The position numbers were made by a program, and so were the translations under genes. The notes below the pieces were generated by a model, which made no database searches, was not told where the DNA came from, and saw only the letters and a list, made by a program, of their open reading frames with translations. A stretch of DNA of 64,000 nucleotides from Streptomyces xanthii (GTDB taxonomy: Bacteria; Actinomycetota; Actinomycetes; Streptomycetales; Streptomycetaceae): the NCBI RefSeq assembly GCF_014621695.1, contig NZ_CP061282.1, positions 297,616 to 361,615 on the forward strand, written 5' to 3'. Of the stretch, positions 1 to 10,837 are shown piece after piece. Position 1 is the stretch's first letter. Each line of letters starts with the position of its first letter.

Positions 1-408
1 GTAGGCGGCGCCCTCCATGCCGCCCTTCTTCAGCACCTCGCGCGTCAGCAGGAAGACGCTGTTCAGGTTCGTGTTGATGACGTCGAACCAGAGGTCGTCG
101 TCGATGTCGGCGGTCACACCGCCACCGCTGCGGCCGGCGTTGTTGACCAGCACGCTGATCGGGCCGAACGCGGCCACCGCGGCGGCGACCAGCGCCGTCA
201 CCGACTCACGGTCGCGCACGTCGGCCGCGGTGCCGTCGGCCTCGATGCCCTCGCTCCGCAGCTGAGCCACCGTCTCGGCGACCTTCTCGGGCGTACGCGC
301 GCACAGGAACACGCGATGGCCGCGGCGCCCCAGGTCGCGTGCGACAGCCAGGCCGATGCCGCTCGTGGCACCGGTGACCAGCGCCACCGGGTTCGTGGGT
401 GCCGTCAT
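1..408 (-). CDS. ActIII-like polyketide ketoreductase, SDR family (partial)
   Basis: The 136 visible codons are the N-terminal half of a short-chain dehydrogenase that runs off the left window edge. The NAD(P)-binding motif TGATSGIG is at residues 12-19, and VLVNNAGRSGGG resembles the NNAGRPGGG segment of ActIII-type ketoreductases, which reduce the first keto group of aromatic polyketide chains. The catalytic Tyr/Lys would lie beyond the edge. The ATG at 408 is preceded by GGAGGAG. It is divergent from the NTF2-like gene. That it belongs to a type II PKS cluster is inferred from this motif and from the tailoring genes to the right. A generic SDR remains possible. Confidence 0.8.
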   Translation of the reverse strand, partial: MTAPTNPVALVTGATSGIGLAVARDLGRRGHRVFLCARTPEKVAETVAQLRSEGIEADGTAADVRDRESVTALVAAAVAAFGPISVLVNNAGRSGGGVTADIDDDLWFDVINTNLNSVFLLTREVLKKGGMEGAAY

Positions 409-424
409 GTCTCTCCTCCAGAAA

Positions 425-444
425 ACGGTCGGTGCCCCGACCGT
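425..444. promoter_or_regulatory. Inverted repeat, candidate operator
   Basis: ACGGTCGG-TGCC-CCGACCGT is a perfect 8-bp inverted repeat with a 4-bp spacer. It lies just upstream of the ketoreductase start and in the divergent promoter region shared with the NTF2-like gene. Position and symmetry suit a repressor site; no cognate regulator is visible in the window. Confidence 0.45.
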
Positions 445-582
445 GTCCCGCCCGGCTCGGAGCCCGCTGGACGCGGGCTGGAGGGCACCCGGGTCGAGGG
501 TTTCTCGAAGAAGGCTCGATGTGCGGCGCCCACAGTGACGCGCAGCAGCCGCGTGCTGACCACCGACGAAGCGGAGAAGTCC

Positions 583-1047
583 GTGACCATCCTGGCCGAT
601 CTCACGACCGCCGTACGGCTGCCCGCCGTCGAGTCCGCGGTCCTGCACGCCGAGGTCCAGCAGTTCTACACCCGCCAGATGCAGCTCCTCGACCTGCACC
701 GCATCGAGGAGTGGGGCGAGTCGTTCACCGAGGACGCCACCTTCGCCCTGCCGATCCTGCCCGAGCCGGTCCGTGGCCGAGCCGACCTCGTCTCCTCCAC
801 CCGCGCCAACAACGCCCGGCTCGTCGAGGCCAGGGAACAGCACCGCCACGTCGTCAGCATGCTCGACGTGCGCCCGCAGCAGGACGCCACGGTGCAGGTG
901 CGCTCCTACGTCGCCGTCTACGCCACCACGCTCGGCGAGGCCTCGCGCCTGCACCGGATGTGCGTCTGCGAGGACATCCTCGTGCGCGCCGCGGACGGAC
1001 GACTCCAGGTCCGTACCCGCCTCGTCACCCGCGACGACCTGGCCTGA
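583..1047 (+). CDS. NTF2/SnoaL-like fold protein
   Basis: A 154-residue single-domain protein of the NTF2-like superfamily, which includes SnoaL-type polyketide cyclases and small subunits of ring-hydroxylating dioxygenases. The early segment LDLHRIEEWGESFTEDATF is the typical helix-strand opening of this fold. The GTG at 583 is chosen because GGAG stands 7 bases upstream; earlier in-frame starts lack a ribosome site. It lies between the divergent ketoreductase and the beta-lactamase-fold gene, so a role in cyclisation or modification of an aromatic polyketide is plausible. The substrate cannot be read from the sequence. Confidence 0.7.
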   Translation: MTILADLTTAVRLPAVESAVLHAEVQQFYTRQMQLLDLHRIEEWGESFTEDATFALPILPEPVRGRADLVSSTRANNARLVEAREQHRHVVSMLDVRPQQDATVQVRSYVAVYATTLGEASRLHRMCVCEDILVRAADGRLQVRTRLVTRDDLA

Positions 1048-1169
1048 CGCCCGCCGGCCCGACCGGCCTCCACCTCCGCTCCACCGCCTCCCGGCCGTGC
1101 CGCTACCGGCCGCGGGGACGCTGCCCGTACCCGCACCACCACGCCTTGTACCCATGGGGGTTTTCCGAC

Positions 1170-2249
1170 ATGACCCAGACGACGATCGCCCGGCCGGAGA
1201 CCTCGGCCCTTCAGACGGCCGTGCAGGGCGCCGCCGACCGGCTCGTGGAACTCGGCGCCGCCGGCGTCCAGTTCCGTGTCGCGCGGGGCGAGGAGTCCTT
1301 CGTCGTGACCTCCGGCATCGCCGAGCTGGGCACGGACCGGCCGGTCCCCGAGGACGGCCGCTTCCGCATCTCCTGCATCACCAAGCCGTTCGTCGCGGTC
1401 GTGGTGCTCCAGCTGGTCGCCGAGGGCAAGATCGACCTCGACCGCACGGTGGAGAGCTACCTGCCGGGGCTGCTGCCGGAGTACGGCGAGAAGATCACCA
1501 TCCGCAACCTGATGCAGCACACCAGCGGCCTGTACAACTACATGGACTCGTTCCAGAAGCCGGGTGACCGCTTCCTGCGCGACCGCTACAAGCACTACGA
1601 GCCGAAGGACCTCATCGCCATCGCGGCCGCCAAGCCGCTGGAGTTCGAGCCGGGCACGAAGTTCATGTACTGCAACACGAACTACTTCATCATCGGCCTG
1701 CTCATCGACAAGGTCACCGGCCGTTCCTACCGCGAAGAGATCACCGAGCGCGTCCTGCGGCCGCTCGACCTCACCGAGACGGTGCTGCCCGGCGACGACC
1801 CGAACATCCCGGAGCCGCACGCCCGCGGCTACATGGAGATCGGCGGCAAGCCCGTCGACGTCACCCTGATGAACCCGTCCGAGGCCGGCTGCGCGGGCGA
1901 GATCATCTCCACCACCAAGGACCTCGACACCTTCTTCTCCGGCCTGTTCGGCGGCAAGCTCCTGGCCGAGGCGCAGCTGGCGGAGATGACCACGGCCCTG
2001 CCGCCGGAGATGATCGAGAACCTGCCCATGGGCATCGGCTACGGCCTGGGCATCATGAAGCTGCAGAACGACAAGGACCTCGACCTGTGGGGCCACGGCG
2101 CGGGCATCCCGGGCTACGCCACGCTCGCGGCGACCACCCGTGACCTGCACGCGCGCGTGCAGCTGTCGTTCACCATCGGCGACAAGGACTTCGGCCACGA
2201 CGCCGAGCAGGCCGTCATCCGCGGTGTCAACACCGCTCTGTGCTTCTGA
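1170..2249 (+). CDS. Serine-beta-lactamase-fold protein with Cys in place of the nucleophile Ser
   Basis: A 359-residue member of the class C beta-lactamase/penicillin-binding-protein family, which contains esterases and acyltransferases. The SxxK motif is replaced: the usual GSITK reads SCITK, so residue 69 is Cys (TGC at 1374). The other two motifs are kept: YCN at 167-169 and HGAG beginning at 309. There is no signal peptide, so it is cytoplasmic. It lies 7 bp before an SDR gene, suggesting co-transcription. In a polyketide tailoring context it could be a cyclase, lactonase or acyl-transfer enzyme; the Ser-to-Cys change could give thiol chemistry or loss of hydrolysis. Family assignment is firm, function is not. 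Confidence 0.85.
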   Translation: MTQTTIARPETSALQTAVQGAADRLVELGAAGVQFRVARGEESFVVTSGIAELGTDRPVPEDGRFRISCITKPFVAVVVLQLVAEGKIDLDRTVESYLPGLLPEYGEKITIRNLMQHTSGLYNYMDSFQKPGDRFLRDRYKHYEPKDLIAIAAAKPLEFEPGTKFMYCNTNYFIIGLLIDKVTGRSYREEITERVLRPLDLTETVLPGDDPNIPEPHARGYMEIGGKPVDVTLMNPSEAGCAGEIISTTKDLDTFFSGLFGGKLLAEAQLAEMTTALPPEMIENLPMGIGYGLGIMKLQNDKDLDLWGHGAGIPGYATLAATTRDLHARVQLSFTIGDKDFGHDAEQAVIRGVNTALCF

Positions 2250-2256
2250 GGCCGTC

Positions 2257-3018
2257 ATGACGAACACTGAGGTTCGCAAGGCGGTCGTCGTCACCGGTGG
2301 CGGCACCGGGATCGGCGCCGCCACCGCCCGCGCCTTCGCCGAGGACGGCGCGCACGTCCTCGTCGTCGGCCGCAGCGAGGCCACGCTGAAGGAGACCGCG
2401 GACGGGTACCAGGACCGGATCCGGGTACTGGCCGCGGACATCTCCGACGCCGGAGCGCCCGAACGGGTCGTGGAGAGCGCGCTGCGGGAGTTCGGCCGGC
2501 TCGACGTGCTGGTGAACAACGCCGCCGTCACCGGTTTCACGGGCCTCGAGGGCCTGGACCGGGACACGGTCGCAGCGCATCTCGGCACGAACCTGCTGGC
2601 CCCCGTCTTCCTGACGCAGCGGGCGCTGGACGCGCTCGAGGCCACCAAAGGCGTCGTCGTCAACGTGAGCTCGGCCGGCTCGCTCGGCCTGCGGGCCTGG
2701 CCCGACAACTCGGTGTACGGCATGGCGAAGGTCGCCATGGACTTCCTGACCCGCACCTGGGCCGTCGAGCTCGCGCCGCGCGGCATCCGCTCGGTGGGCA
2801 TCGCGCCCGGTGTGGTGGACACGGGCGTCGGGGTACGGGCCGGGATGCCGCAGGAGGCCTACGACGGGTTCCTCGCGCAGATGGCCGGGCGCATCCCCGC
2901 GGGCCGGGTCGGCCGGCCCGAGGACATCGCCTGGTGGATCGTGCAGCTGACCCGCCCCGAAGCGGCGTACGCCAACGGCACCGTCCTCGCGGTCGACGGC
3001 GCGCTCTCGGTCACCTGA
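2257..3018 (+). CDS. SDR family oxidoreductase
   Basis: A 253-residue classical short-chain dehydrogenase. The Rossmann motif TGGGTGIG is near residues 13-20, NNAA follows strand beta4, the catalytic Ser is in VNVSSAGS and the catalytic pair is YGMAK. The C-terminus ends in the usual cofactor-domain segment [14 protein letters not shown]. The ATG at 2257 follows the upstream stop by 7 bases. It probably reduces or oxidises a keto/hydroxy group of the polyketide made by the flanking locus, although no substrate can be inferred. A strong bidirectional terminator follows. Confidence 0.85.
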   Translation: MTNTEVRKAVVVTGGGTGIGAATARAFAEDGAHVLVVGRSEATLKETADGYQDRIRVLAADISDAGAPERVVESALREFGRLDVLVNNAAVTGFTGLEGLDRDTVAAHLGTNLLAPVFLTQRALDALEATKGVVVNVSSAGSLGLRAWPDNSVYGMAKVAMDFLTRTWAVELAPRGIRSVGIAPGVVDTGVGVRAGMPQEAYDGFLAQMAGRIPAGRVGRPEDIAWWIVQLTRPEAAYANGTVLAVDGALSVT

Positions 3019-3046
3019 GCGCCCCCTTCCCCGGCGACGAACGACG

Positions 3047-3089
3047 AAGGGCGGGGCCCACCGGATCCGATCCGGTGGGCCCCGCCCTT
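3047..3089. terminator. Bidirectional Rho-independent-type terminator
   Basis: A near-perfect palindrome with 21-bp arms, beginning AAGGGCGGGGCCCACCGG, around a single central base. It lies between the convergent SDR and methyltransferase genes. The right arm is followed by TTT. Confidence 0.85.
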
Positions 3090-3112
3090 TCGCGCGTCCC
3101 GGGTGAGGACCC

Positions 3113-3985
3113 TCAGCGGGCCACGCGCGCGGTCACGTACCGGACCGGGACCTCGAAACGGACCCGGCCGTCCTCGCCGCGCAGCGCGTCCAGGGCGGTG
3201 ATGATGCGCTCGCGCAGCGCGGCGGCCTCCGCCTCGGGCAGGTGCTGCCACAGCAGGCGCATGCCCTGTGTGTGCGACCAGGTGACCCAGGCCTCGCCGG
3301 ACGGCGCGGTCTGGACGACCGGTTCGTCGTGGATCTCGACGTCGGTGAAGCCCGCCTTCTCCAGGGCCGCCGTCAGGTCCGCGGGGTCCTCCAGCCAGGA
3401 GTGCAGCTGCCGGTGCAGGTTCTCCGGGTGCCAGGCCTCGGGGAGGTGCTCCAGCAGCGACATCGGGATGAGGTCGGTGAACAACGGCGGAAGGAACGGG
3501 AAGGTGTCCTTGGTGAACACGGGGCTGGTGAAGCCGATCCGGCCCCCGTCGGCCAGCAGGTCCGCGTAACGGGCCAGCGCGGCACGGGCGTCGGGCAGGA
3601 AGATGACGCTGTAGCTGCCGAGGACCAGGTCGAAGCAGCGCGCCGGCAGGTCCGGGTACTCGCCGTCCATGACCCGGACCTCGACGTTAGTGATGCCCTG
3701 GCGCTCCGCCTCCTTGCCGGCCTCCTCGATCATGGCCGCGGCGATGTCGATGCCGAGCGCGCTGCCCTCGTCGCCGATCAGCCGGGCGGCGGGCAGCAGA
3801 GTGGCACCGAGCCCGCAGCCGACGTCGAGCACCCGCTCGCCGGGCCGCGGCCGCGCCCGTTCGACGAGCCGGCTGCCCATCGGTGTGAAGAACTCGACGT
3901 CCAGCCGGTCGTAGGTCGCCGCGGCCCCGTTGAAGGCAGCGGTGACTTTCGTCTTGTACGTCGCGGTCGCGGTCTCGGTGGTCAC
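3113..3985 (-). CDS. Class I SAM-dependent methyltransferase
   Basis: A 290-residue methyltransferase of the UbiE/Methyltransf_11-25 type. The SAM-binding motif I is [13 protein letters not shown]. An acidic loop GIDIA follows, with a further core strand in the [20 protein letters not shown] region. The GTG at 3985 is preceded by GGGAG. It converges on the SDR gene and is divergent from the SnoaL gene. It probably methylates an oxygen or carbon of the adjacent polyketide, but resembles general methyltransferases closely enough that the target is open. Confidence 0.85.
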   Translation of the reverse strand: MTTETATATYKTKVTAAFNGAAATYDRLDVEFFTPMGSRLVERARPRPGERVLDVGCGLGATLLPAARLIGDEGSALGIDIAAAMIEEAGKEAERQGITNVEVRVMDGEYPDLPARCFDLVLGSYSVIFLPDARAALARYADLLADGGRIGFTSPVFTKDTFPFLPPLFTDLIPMSLLEHLPEAWHPENLHRQLHSWLEDPADLTAALEKAGFTDVEIHDEPVVQTAPSGEAWVTWSHTQGMRLLWQHLPEAEAAALRERIITALDALRGEDGRVRFEVPVRYVTARVAR

Positions 3986-4192
3986 TACGTCTCCCGGGTT
4001 CTGCGGGGCTTCACGGACGACTGTCCGAACCCATCGTGGGAGGCCGTGCCCCAGCGCCGCTGCAGGGCCGCTGGAGGACCGGCTGACGTGCGGTCGGGGC
4101 CCGTTGGACGCTCCTTCCCCCGGCCGTGCGAGCCCTGGAAGATGCGAACCGATGCCCGACGGACCGTGGGAAAAAGCCGTGGAAGGAAGCCC

Positions 4193-4627
4193 ATGAGCAG
4201 CCAGTTCGACGCTGTGCGCCGGATGATAGACGCGTACAACACCGGAAAGACGGACGATGTCGCCGACTACATCCACCCCGAGTACCTCAACCCGGCCACC
4301 ATGGAGCACATGGACCTGCGCGGTCCGGACTCCTTCGCGATGGCCGTCAAGTGGCTGCGGATGACCTTCTCCGAGCAGGCCCGCCTCGTCGAGGTGTCGC
4401 TGGAGGAGAACGGCGAGTGGGTGCGCGCGAACCTCGTCCTGTACGGCACCCACGTCGGCGACCTGGTCGGCATGCCGGCCACGGGGCGCGAGTTCTCCGG
4501 CGAGCAGATCCACCTGATCCGCTTCGTCGACGGCAAGATCCGCGACCACCGGGACTGGCCGGACTACCAGGGCACCTACCGTCAGCTGGGCTCGCCGTGG
4601 CCCCGGCCCGAGGGCTGGAGGGCCTGA
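4193..4627 (+). CDS. SnoaL-like polyketide cyclase family protein
   Basis: A 144-residue SnoaL-like protein of usual family length. Typical features are an N-terminal helix [25 protein letters not shown], the strand [14 protein letters not shown] and a final [13 protein letters not shown] segment. SnoaL proteins catalyse intramolecular aldol ring closure in anthracycline biosynthesis; many relatives are hydroxylase-like or of unknown activity. ATG at 4193 follows GGAAGGAAG. The next gene starts 3 bp after its stop, so the two NmrA-like genes are probably co-transcribed with it. Confidence 0.8.
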   Translation: MSSQFDAVRRMIDAYNTGKTDDVADYIHPEYLNPATMEHMDLRGPDSFAMAVKWLRMTFSEQARLVEVSLEENGEWVRANLVLYGTHVGDLVGMPATGREFSGEQIHLIRFVDGKIRDHRDWPDYQGTYRQLGSPWPRPEGWRA

Positions 4628-4630
4628 GCC

Positions 4631-5491
4631 ATGATCCTGGTGACCGGAGCGACCGGCAAGGTCGGCCGTGAGGCCGTCGAGCAGCTCGTGGCGCTCGGCA
4701 AGGACGTACGGGCCCTGAGCAGGAAACCGGCCGAGGCGAATCTGCCGGATGCCGTCGAGGTGGTGGCCGGCAGCCCCGGCGACGCGGACGCCCTGGCCGT
4801 CGCGCTCAAGGACGTCGAAGCCGCCCTGGTGATCCTGTCCGGCGACGTCGCGGGGGAGGCCGTCACCTTCGCGGCCGCCGCGAAGGCGGCCGGACTGCCC
4901 CGGCTGGTCCTGCTCTCCTCGGGCGGTGTCGAGCATCCGCTGCCGCACGGCATCGCGGACGAACACCGCGCCGCCGAGGAGGCACTGGAGGCGTCCGGCG
5001 CGGGCTGCACGTTCCTGCGCCCGGGCCCCTTCCACGCGAACACCTCCTGGTGGATCAGGACGGTCCGCGAGGAGAGCCGCGTCCGCGACTGGATCGGCAA
5101 CAACCCCGGAGCGCCGATCGACGAGTACGACATCGCCTCGGCGGCCGTCGTGGCACTGACCGGCGAGGGACACGAGGGCAGGTCGTACCTGCTCACCGGC
5201 CCCGAGGTCCTCACCTCCGAGGAGCAGGCACGGATCCTGGGCGACGTCCTGGGCCGCGACCTGGAGTTCTCGGTGGCCCCACAGGAAGAGGTCGTCGACG
5301 TGTTCACCGGGATCACCGGTGACCGCCCGGCCGCGCAGACCAACGTGGCCGCCCTGCACAGCCCCGACGTGCCGTGGTCGAAGGTGAGCCCGGCGGTGCG
5401 CGAGCTGACCGGCCGTGACCCCCGCCCCTACCGTGCGTGGGCCGTGGCGAACGCGTCGCTGTTCGCCCCAGGAGCCGAGGAGACGGCATGA
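4631..5491 (+). CDS. NmrA-like NAD(P)-binding reductase (first of pair)
   Basis: A 286-residue atypical SDR of the NmrA/isoflavone-reductase type. It starts directly with the cofactor motif [12 protein letters not shown] and lacks a classical YxxxK pair in the expected place. The central segment [11 protein letters not shown] and [10 protein letters not shown] are typical of the family. It is the middle gene of a tight three-gene set, 3 bp from the SnoaL gene and overlapping the next gene by 4 bp (ATGA). Such enzymes act as quinone or enone reductases in polyketide pathways, or as redox sensors. Confidence 0.8.
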   Translation: MILVTGATGKVGREAVEQLVALGKDVRALSRKPAEANLPDAVEVVAGSPGDADALAVALKDVEAALVILSGDVAGEAVTFAAAAKAAGLPRLVLLSSGGVEHPLPHGIADEHRAAEEALEASGAGCTFLRPGPFHANTSWWIRTVREESRVRDWIGNNPGAPIDEYDIASAAVVALTGEGHEGRSYLLTGPEVLTSEEQARILGDVLGRDLEFSVAPQEEVVDVFTGITGDRPAAQTNVAALHSPDVPWSKVSPAVRELTGRDPRPYRAWAVANASLFAPGAEETA

Positions 5492-6384
5492 GCGAGACAG
5501 GCAGCATCGTGCACGACGACGGACCGGTCCTGGTCATCGGCGCCACCGGAGCCCAGGGCGGCGCCACCGCCCGCGCCCTGCTGTCCCGGGGCCGCGCCGT
5601 CCACGCCCTCGTCCGTACGCCCGACGCCCCCGCGGCCCGCGAACTCGCCGCCCTCGGCGCTGCGCTGGTCCAGGGGGACCTCGACGACGAGGCGTCGCTG
5701 CGCGCCGCGATGGACGGCGTGCACGGCGTCTTCAGCGTGCAGAACTTCATGACGAAGGCCGGCCTCGGCGGCGAGGTCCGCCAGGGCCGCGCGGTCGCCC
5801 GCGCCGCCCGGGACACCGGCGTCGCACACGTCGTCTACAGCTCGGTGGGCGGCGCCGACCGCCACAGCGGCGTACCGCACTTCGACTCCAAGCGGCACAT
5901 CGAGCGCTACCTCGACGAACTCGGCGTCCCCAGCACCGTCCTGCGCCCGACGTTCTTCATGGACAACTTCGCCGACCACCTTCCGGAGGTCGTCGACGGC
6001 ACCCGCGTCGTGGCGCTGGCCCTGAAGCCGGACACCCGCGTGCAGTACATCGCGGTCGAGGACATCGGCTGGTTCGCCGCCGAGGCCTTCGACCGGCCGG
6101 GGGAGTACCTCGGGAGGAAACTGGAGATCGCCGGCGACGAACTCACCGCCGCCGAGGTCGCCGAGGCCTTCGCCGCCCGCACGGGCACCCCGGCCCGCTT
6201 CCAGGAACTCCCCCTGGACATGGTCGCGTCGAACCCGTACATCCCCAACGCGCCCGAGATCGCCCTCATGTTCGAGTGGTTCCAGGAGCACGGCTACCAG
6301 GCCGACATCCCCGCCCTGCGCGCCGCCCACCCGGGGCTCAAGTCCTTCGAGGCGTTCCTGAAGGACCTCGACCTGTCCGCGTGA
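5488..6384 (+). CDS. NmrA-like NAD(P)-binding reductase (second of pair)
   Basis: A 298-residue NmrA-family protein. The cofactor motif [10 protein letters not shown] is near residues 16-25, followed by [20 protein letters not shown] and LRPTFFMDN, both hallmarks of NmrA/HSCARG-type proteins. It is only a distant paralogue of the preceding gene and overlaps it by ATGA, so the two are translationally coupled and may act together. It could reduce a quinone intermediate or sense NADPH; the sequence does not decide. A strong hairpin ends the operon. Confidence 0.8.
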   Translation: MSETGSIVHDDGPVLVIGATGAQGGATARALLSRGRAVHALVRTPDAPAARELAALGAALVQGDLDDEASLRAAMDGVHGVFSVQNFMTKAGLGGEVRQGRAVARAARDTGVAHVVYSSVGGADRHSGVPHFDSKRHIERYLDELGVPSTVLRPTFFMDNFADHLPEVVDGTRVVALALKPDTRVQYIAVEDIGWFAAEAFDRPGEYLGRKLEIAGDELTAAEVAEAFAARTGTPARFQELPLDMVASNPYIPNAPEIALMFEWFQEHGYQADIPALRAAHPGLKSFEAFLKDLDLSA

Positions 6385-6400
6385 GCGGGACCCCGACCGT

Positions 6401-6436
6401 CCGCCGGGCACGGCCACGACCGGCCGTGCCCGGCGG
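6401..6436 (+). terminator. Hairpin terminator after the NmrA pair
   Basis: A 15-bp perfect stem CCGCCGGGCACGGCC with a 6-base loop and the matching right arm, 17 bp past the stop of the second NmrA-like gene. It separates the tailoring genes from the CysRS gene. Confidence 0.75.
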
Positions 6437-6584
6437 GGGGCGAGGGGCGAGCGGTGCAAGCACCCTGCGGCCGTCCCGTCAAGCCAGAAGCGGACGGTCC
6501 CGCGCGGCGCGGCCTGTTACAACGGAGCGTGCGGCCGCAGCGGTCGTGTGTGTCGCACCTGCCCGCACCGAAGGGGACGACGCC

Positions 6585-7982
<1,398 letters not shown>

Positions 7983-8102
7983 GAACCAGGGGAGAAGACG
8001 GTCGGCGGCGGCTTGTCCGCCCCGAACCGTCCCTCGCGCCGGGTGACTTGTCCCGGGTGCGGCGTTCCATGTAGCGGTCGCGCTCGTTGAGTGGTCGTGC
8101 AC

Positions 8103-8534
8103 ATGGATGACCATTTGATTTTCGATACCGCCGCCGAGCACCGGCCACCCTGCTCCTGCGGTGGACCGGGCGCGGCGGCGAGCCCGCAGAGCGCCACGCT
8201 CTCCGGCCTGCTCGACACGCTCGAACGCCTCAAAGGAGAGTTCGAGCACCGTCTCACCGGCATCGTCAGGACGGAGACGGTGGCCGCCGGGGCCGCGGGC
8301 GGCCCGGTGGAACCGGGCAACCTCGATCTGCTCCGCCCGTTCACCGAGGCGATGCAGAGCATGGGCCGGGCCCGGGACGGCGACCGGGTGGACGTTGCCG
8401 CCGAACCACCTCGCGGAGCCCCCCGCAAGAAACGTTTCCTCACCGACGGTGTCGACGTGGCCCTGGGCACCTTTCAGGAACCGGTCGCCCTGCGCGCGTA
8501 CCTCGCACCGCAGCGGCCGGTCCGTCCGGAATGA
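8103..8534 (+). CDS. Hypothetical protein
   Basis: A 143-residue protein with no family that I recognise. The N-terminus carries a CSCGG cluster, followed by a helical stretch LSGLLDTLERLKGEFEHRL and a basic patch RGAPRKKRF. The coding frame has normal high-GC third positions. No clear ribosome site precedes the ATG at 8103, and a GTG at 8091 is an alternative. It lies alone between cysS and the convergent tetR gene. Confidence 0.5.
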   Translation: MDDHLIFDTAAEHRPPCSCGGPGAAASPQSATLSGLLDTLERLKGEFEHRLTGIVRTETVAAGAAGGPVEPGNLDLLRPFTEAMQSMGRARDGDRVDVAAEPPRGAPRKKRFLTDGVDVALGTFQEPVALRAYLAPQRPVRPE

Positions 8535-8573
8535 CGGGGAGGGCGACCGCGCGCCGTGGCGCCGGCCGGTGCG

Positions 8574-9149
8574 TCAGGCGCCGGGCCGGTGCAGCCGGTC
8601 CACCAGCCCGTCGACGTACTCCGGCGTGAGTTCCATGCCGAACAGGACCCGGATGTACATCGGCGCCAGGATGTGGTCCAGCACGTCGAGTGCGTCGAGC
8701 ACCTGCTCGCCGCGGTCACCGGCGCGGTCGAGCATGGACTGCAACTGCCCCATGCGTTCGGCGAAGAGGGCGTCGCCGGCCTTCAGGCCCTGTGGTCCGT
8801 CGCTCGACAGGGCGACGGCCAGGCGTACGAGCGCCAGCCCGTCGGGTCCGGTGATCTCGCGCGCCACGGCGGCCGCGTAGGTGCGCAGATCGCCGTCCAG
8901 GCTCCCGGTGTCGGGCATCGGGGACTGCGCGTTGAGGCGGGTGAGTGCCACCTCGCTGAGCAGTGCCTCCAGGCTGCCCCACCGGCGGTAGACGCTGCTG
9001 TCGGCCACGCCCGCGCGGGCCGCGACCTCGCCGACGGTGAAGTTGCCGTAGCCGCGCTCGCTGACGAGTTCGGTGACGGCCTGGTGCACCTGTGCGCCGA
9101 CGCGGGCGCTGCGCCCGCCGGGCCTGCGGGCTCGCTGTCCTTCGTTCAT
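8574..9149 (-). CDS. TetR/AcrR family repressor
   Basis: A 191-residue TetR-family regulator. The HTH at about residues 25-65 includes FTVGEVAARAGVADSSVYRRW, and the C-terminal two thirds is helical ligand-binding domain. It is divergent from a DHA2 multidrug exporter, with two inverted repeats in the 107-bp gap. This is the classic arrangement in which the repressor controls itself and the exporter, and is released by an exported or toxic ligand. The ATG at 9149 is at the expected start. Confidence 0.92.
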   Translation of the reverse strand: MNEGQRARRPGGRSARVGAQVHQAVTELVSERGYGNFTVGEVAARAGVADSSVYRRWGSLEALLSEVALTRLNAQSPMPDTGSLDGDLRTYAAAVAREITGPDGLALVRLAVALSSDGPQGLKAGDALFAERMGQLQSMLDRAGDRGEQVLDALDVLDHILAPMYIRVLFGMELTPEYVDGLVDRLHRPGA

Positions 9150-9160
9150 GTCCCCACCTT

Positions 9161-9181
9161 AACGCAGTCAGGACTTGCGTT
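9161..9181. promoter_or_regulatory. TetR operator candidate O1
   Basis: AACGCA and TGCGTT form a 21-bp inverted repeat. The right half overlaps a possible -35 element (TTGCGT, 9175-9180) for the exporter, so binding would block transcription in both directions. Confidence 0.7.
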
Positions 9182-9198
9182 TGTGGGTCGACTCGCCT

Positions 9199-9204
9199 TA
9201 TGGT
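9199..9204 (+). promoter_or_regulatory. Possible -10 element of the exporter promoter
   Basis: TATGGT stands 18 bp after TTGCGT at 9175-9180. The spacing suits a sigma-HrdB-type promoter lying between the two operator copies. Confidence 0.45.
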
Positions 9205-9209
9205 CGCCT

Positions 9210-9230
9210 AACGCAGCCATTGACTGCGTT
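9210..9230. promoter_or_regulatory. TetR operator candidate O2
   Basis: AACGCAG and CTGCGTT form a second 21-bp inverted repeat with the same outer half-sites as O1, 49 bp centre to centre. It lies between the possible -10 and the exporter start codon. Confidence 0.7.
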
Positions 9231-9256
9231 AAAGGGTGAGAGGAAAAGCAACCCAT

Positions 9257-10711
9257 ATGACTGCTGCGACACCCGCGACCACACACAACGGCCCCCACCG
9301 AGCCGTACTCCTGACCGTGACCTGCCTCGGCCAGTTCATGGTCCTGCTCGACAACACCATCGTCGGAGCCGCACTCCCCGACATGCAGCACCGCCTCGAC
9401 ACCTCACTGACCGGCCTCCAGTGGATCGTCGACGCCTACGTCCTCCTGGTCGCCATGCTGCTGCTCTCCGGCGGCGTCTTCGCCGACCGCTTCGGCCGCA
9501 AGCGCGTCTACCTCACCGGAGTCGTCGTCTTCACCGCCGCGTCCCTCATCTGCGCCCTCGCGCCCTCCCTCGGCTGGCTCATCGCCGGACGCGTCCTCCA
9601 GGGCATCGGAGCCGCAGCCCTCAGCCCCGCCTCACTCGCCCTCCTCGCCGCCGCGTACCCCGTACCGCAGGAACGCATGAAGGCCATCGGCCTGTGGGCC
9701 GGACTCAGCGGCATCGGCCTCGCCGCAGGCCCCGTCGCCGGCGGCGTCCTCACCGAAGCCTTCGGCTGGCCCGCCATCTTCCTCGTCAACCTCCCCATCG
9801 GCGCGATCCTCCTCCTGATGGGCCTGCGCACCCTCCAAGAGACCCGCAACCCCCACGCCCCCGCCATCGACGTCCCCGGAACCGCCCTCTCCGTCCTCGG
9901 CGTCGGCGTCCTCACCTACGCACTCATCGAAGGCGGCGCCCGCGGCTGGACCTCACCGCTCATCCTCGCCGGCTTCGCCGCAGCAGCAGTCCTCCTCGCC
10001 GCCTTCATCGCCGTCGAAGCACGCCGCGCGAACCCCATGCTGCCGCTGCGCCTGTTCCGCCAGCGCCTGTTCACCGTCTCCAACACCGCCATGGTCGTCG
10101 TCGGCTTCGCACTCATGGGCTCGTCGTTCTTCTTCTCCCAGTTCTTCGTCCACGTCCAGGGCAGCTCCATCCTGCGCGCCGGCCTCCAGACCCTCCCGGT
10201 CTCCCTCGCCATGGTCGTCGTCAGCCCCTACGCCGGCCGCCTCGCCGCCCGCTACGGCTTCCGCGTCGTCGTCACCACCGGCATGACCCTCGCCGGACTC
10301 GGACTCCTCGCCCTCGGCACCGTCCACGCCGACACCGCCTACACCAACGTCTGGTGGCGCCTCGCCATCGTCGGCACCGGCTTCGCCCTCACCCTCTCCC
10401 CGCTGACCGGAGCCGCCGTCCAGGCCGTCAGCCCGCAAGAAGGCGGCCTCGCCTCCGGCATCAGCAGCACCACCCGCCAGATCGGCGCCGTCCTCGGCGT
10501 CGCGCTCCTCGGAGCCGTCGTCCGCACCCGCCAGTCCGGCGGCGCCTCCTTCGAAGCCGGCCTCAACAGCGCCTTCCTCGCCGCCGGCGCCGTCACCCTG
10601 GCCACCGCCGTCCTCACCGGCCTCTGGCTCGCCCGGTCCAAGCCCGCGGACGAAACCGCCCCGGCCCCGCAGCGCACCACCACGGAACCGGAAGCCGTCC
10701 CCACCCCCTGA
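9257..10711 (+). CDS. DHA2 (EmrB/QacA) family MFS drug exporter
   Basis: A 484-residue proton-antiport exporter of the 14-helix DHA2 family. The signature of helix 1 is LGQFMVLLDNTIVGAALP, the loop 2-3 motif is GGVFADRFGRKRVY, and motif C is GLSGIGLAAGPVAGG in helix 5. It is expected in the cytoplasmic membrane, exporting an amphipathic drug or secondary metabolite. The ATG at 9257 follows GAGAGGAAAAG. Control by the divergent TetR protein is inferred from the two operators. Confidence 0.93.
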   Translation: MTAATPATTHNGPHRAVLLTVTCLGQFMVLLDNTIVGAALPDMQHRLDTSLTGLQWIVDAYVLLVAMLLLSGGVFADRFGRKRVYLTGVVVFTAASLICALAPSLGWLIAGRVLQGIGAAALSPASLALLAAAYPVPQERMKAIGLWAGLSGIGLAAGPVAGGVLTEAFGWPAIFLVNLPIGAILLLMGLRTLQETRNPHAPAIDVPGTALSVLGVGVLTYALIEGGARGWTSPLILAGFAAAAVLLAAFIAVEARRANPMLPLRLFRQRLFTVSNTAMVVVGFALMGSSFFFSQFFVHVQGSSILRAGLQTLPVSLAMVVVSPYAGRLAARYGFRVVVTTGMTLAGLGLLALGTVHADTAYTNVWWRLAIVGTGFALTLSPLTGAAVQAVSPQEGGLASGISSTTRQIGAVLGVALLGAVVRTRQSGGASFEAGLNSAFLAAGAVTLATAVLTGLWLARSKPADETAPAPQRTTTEPEAVPTP

Positions 10712-10837
10712 TGAGGCCGGAAGAGGGACCAACACCCCTGTGACAGAACGAAGACGGCGCGGGACACCGCCTGTGACTCGGTGCGAGATACAAATACTTC
10801 CGACCACAGCACAGCGCCGTCCACCGGGGGAAACACC

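Noticed and set aside
918..2822. 634-residue open frame on the minus strand
   Set aside because: Antisense shadow of the beta-lactamase-fold and SDR genes; Arg/Val-rich low-complexity text without motifs.
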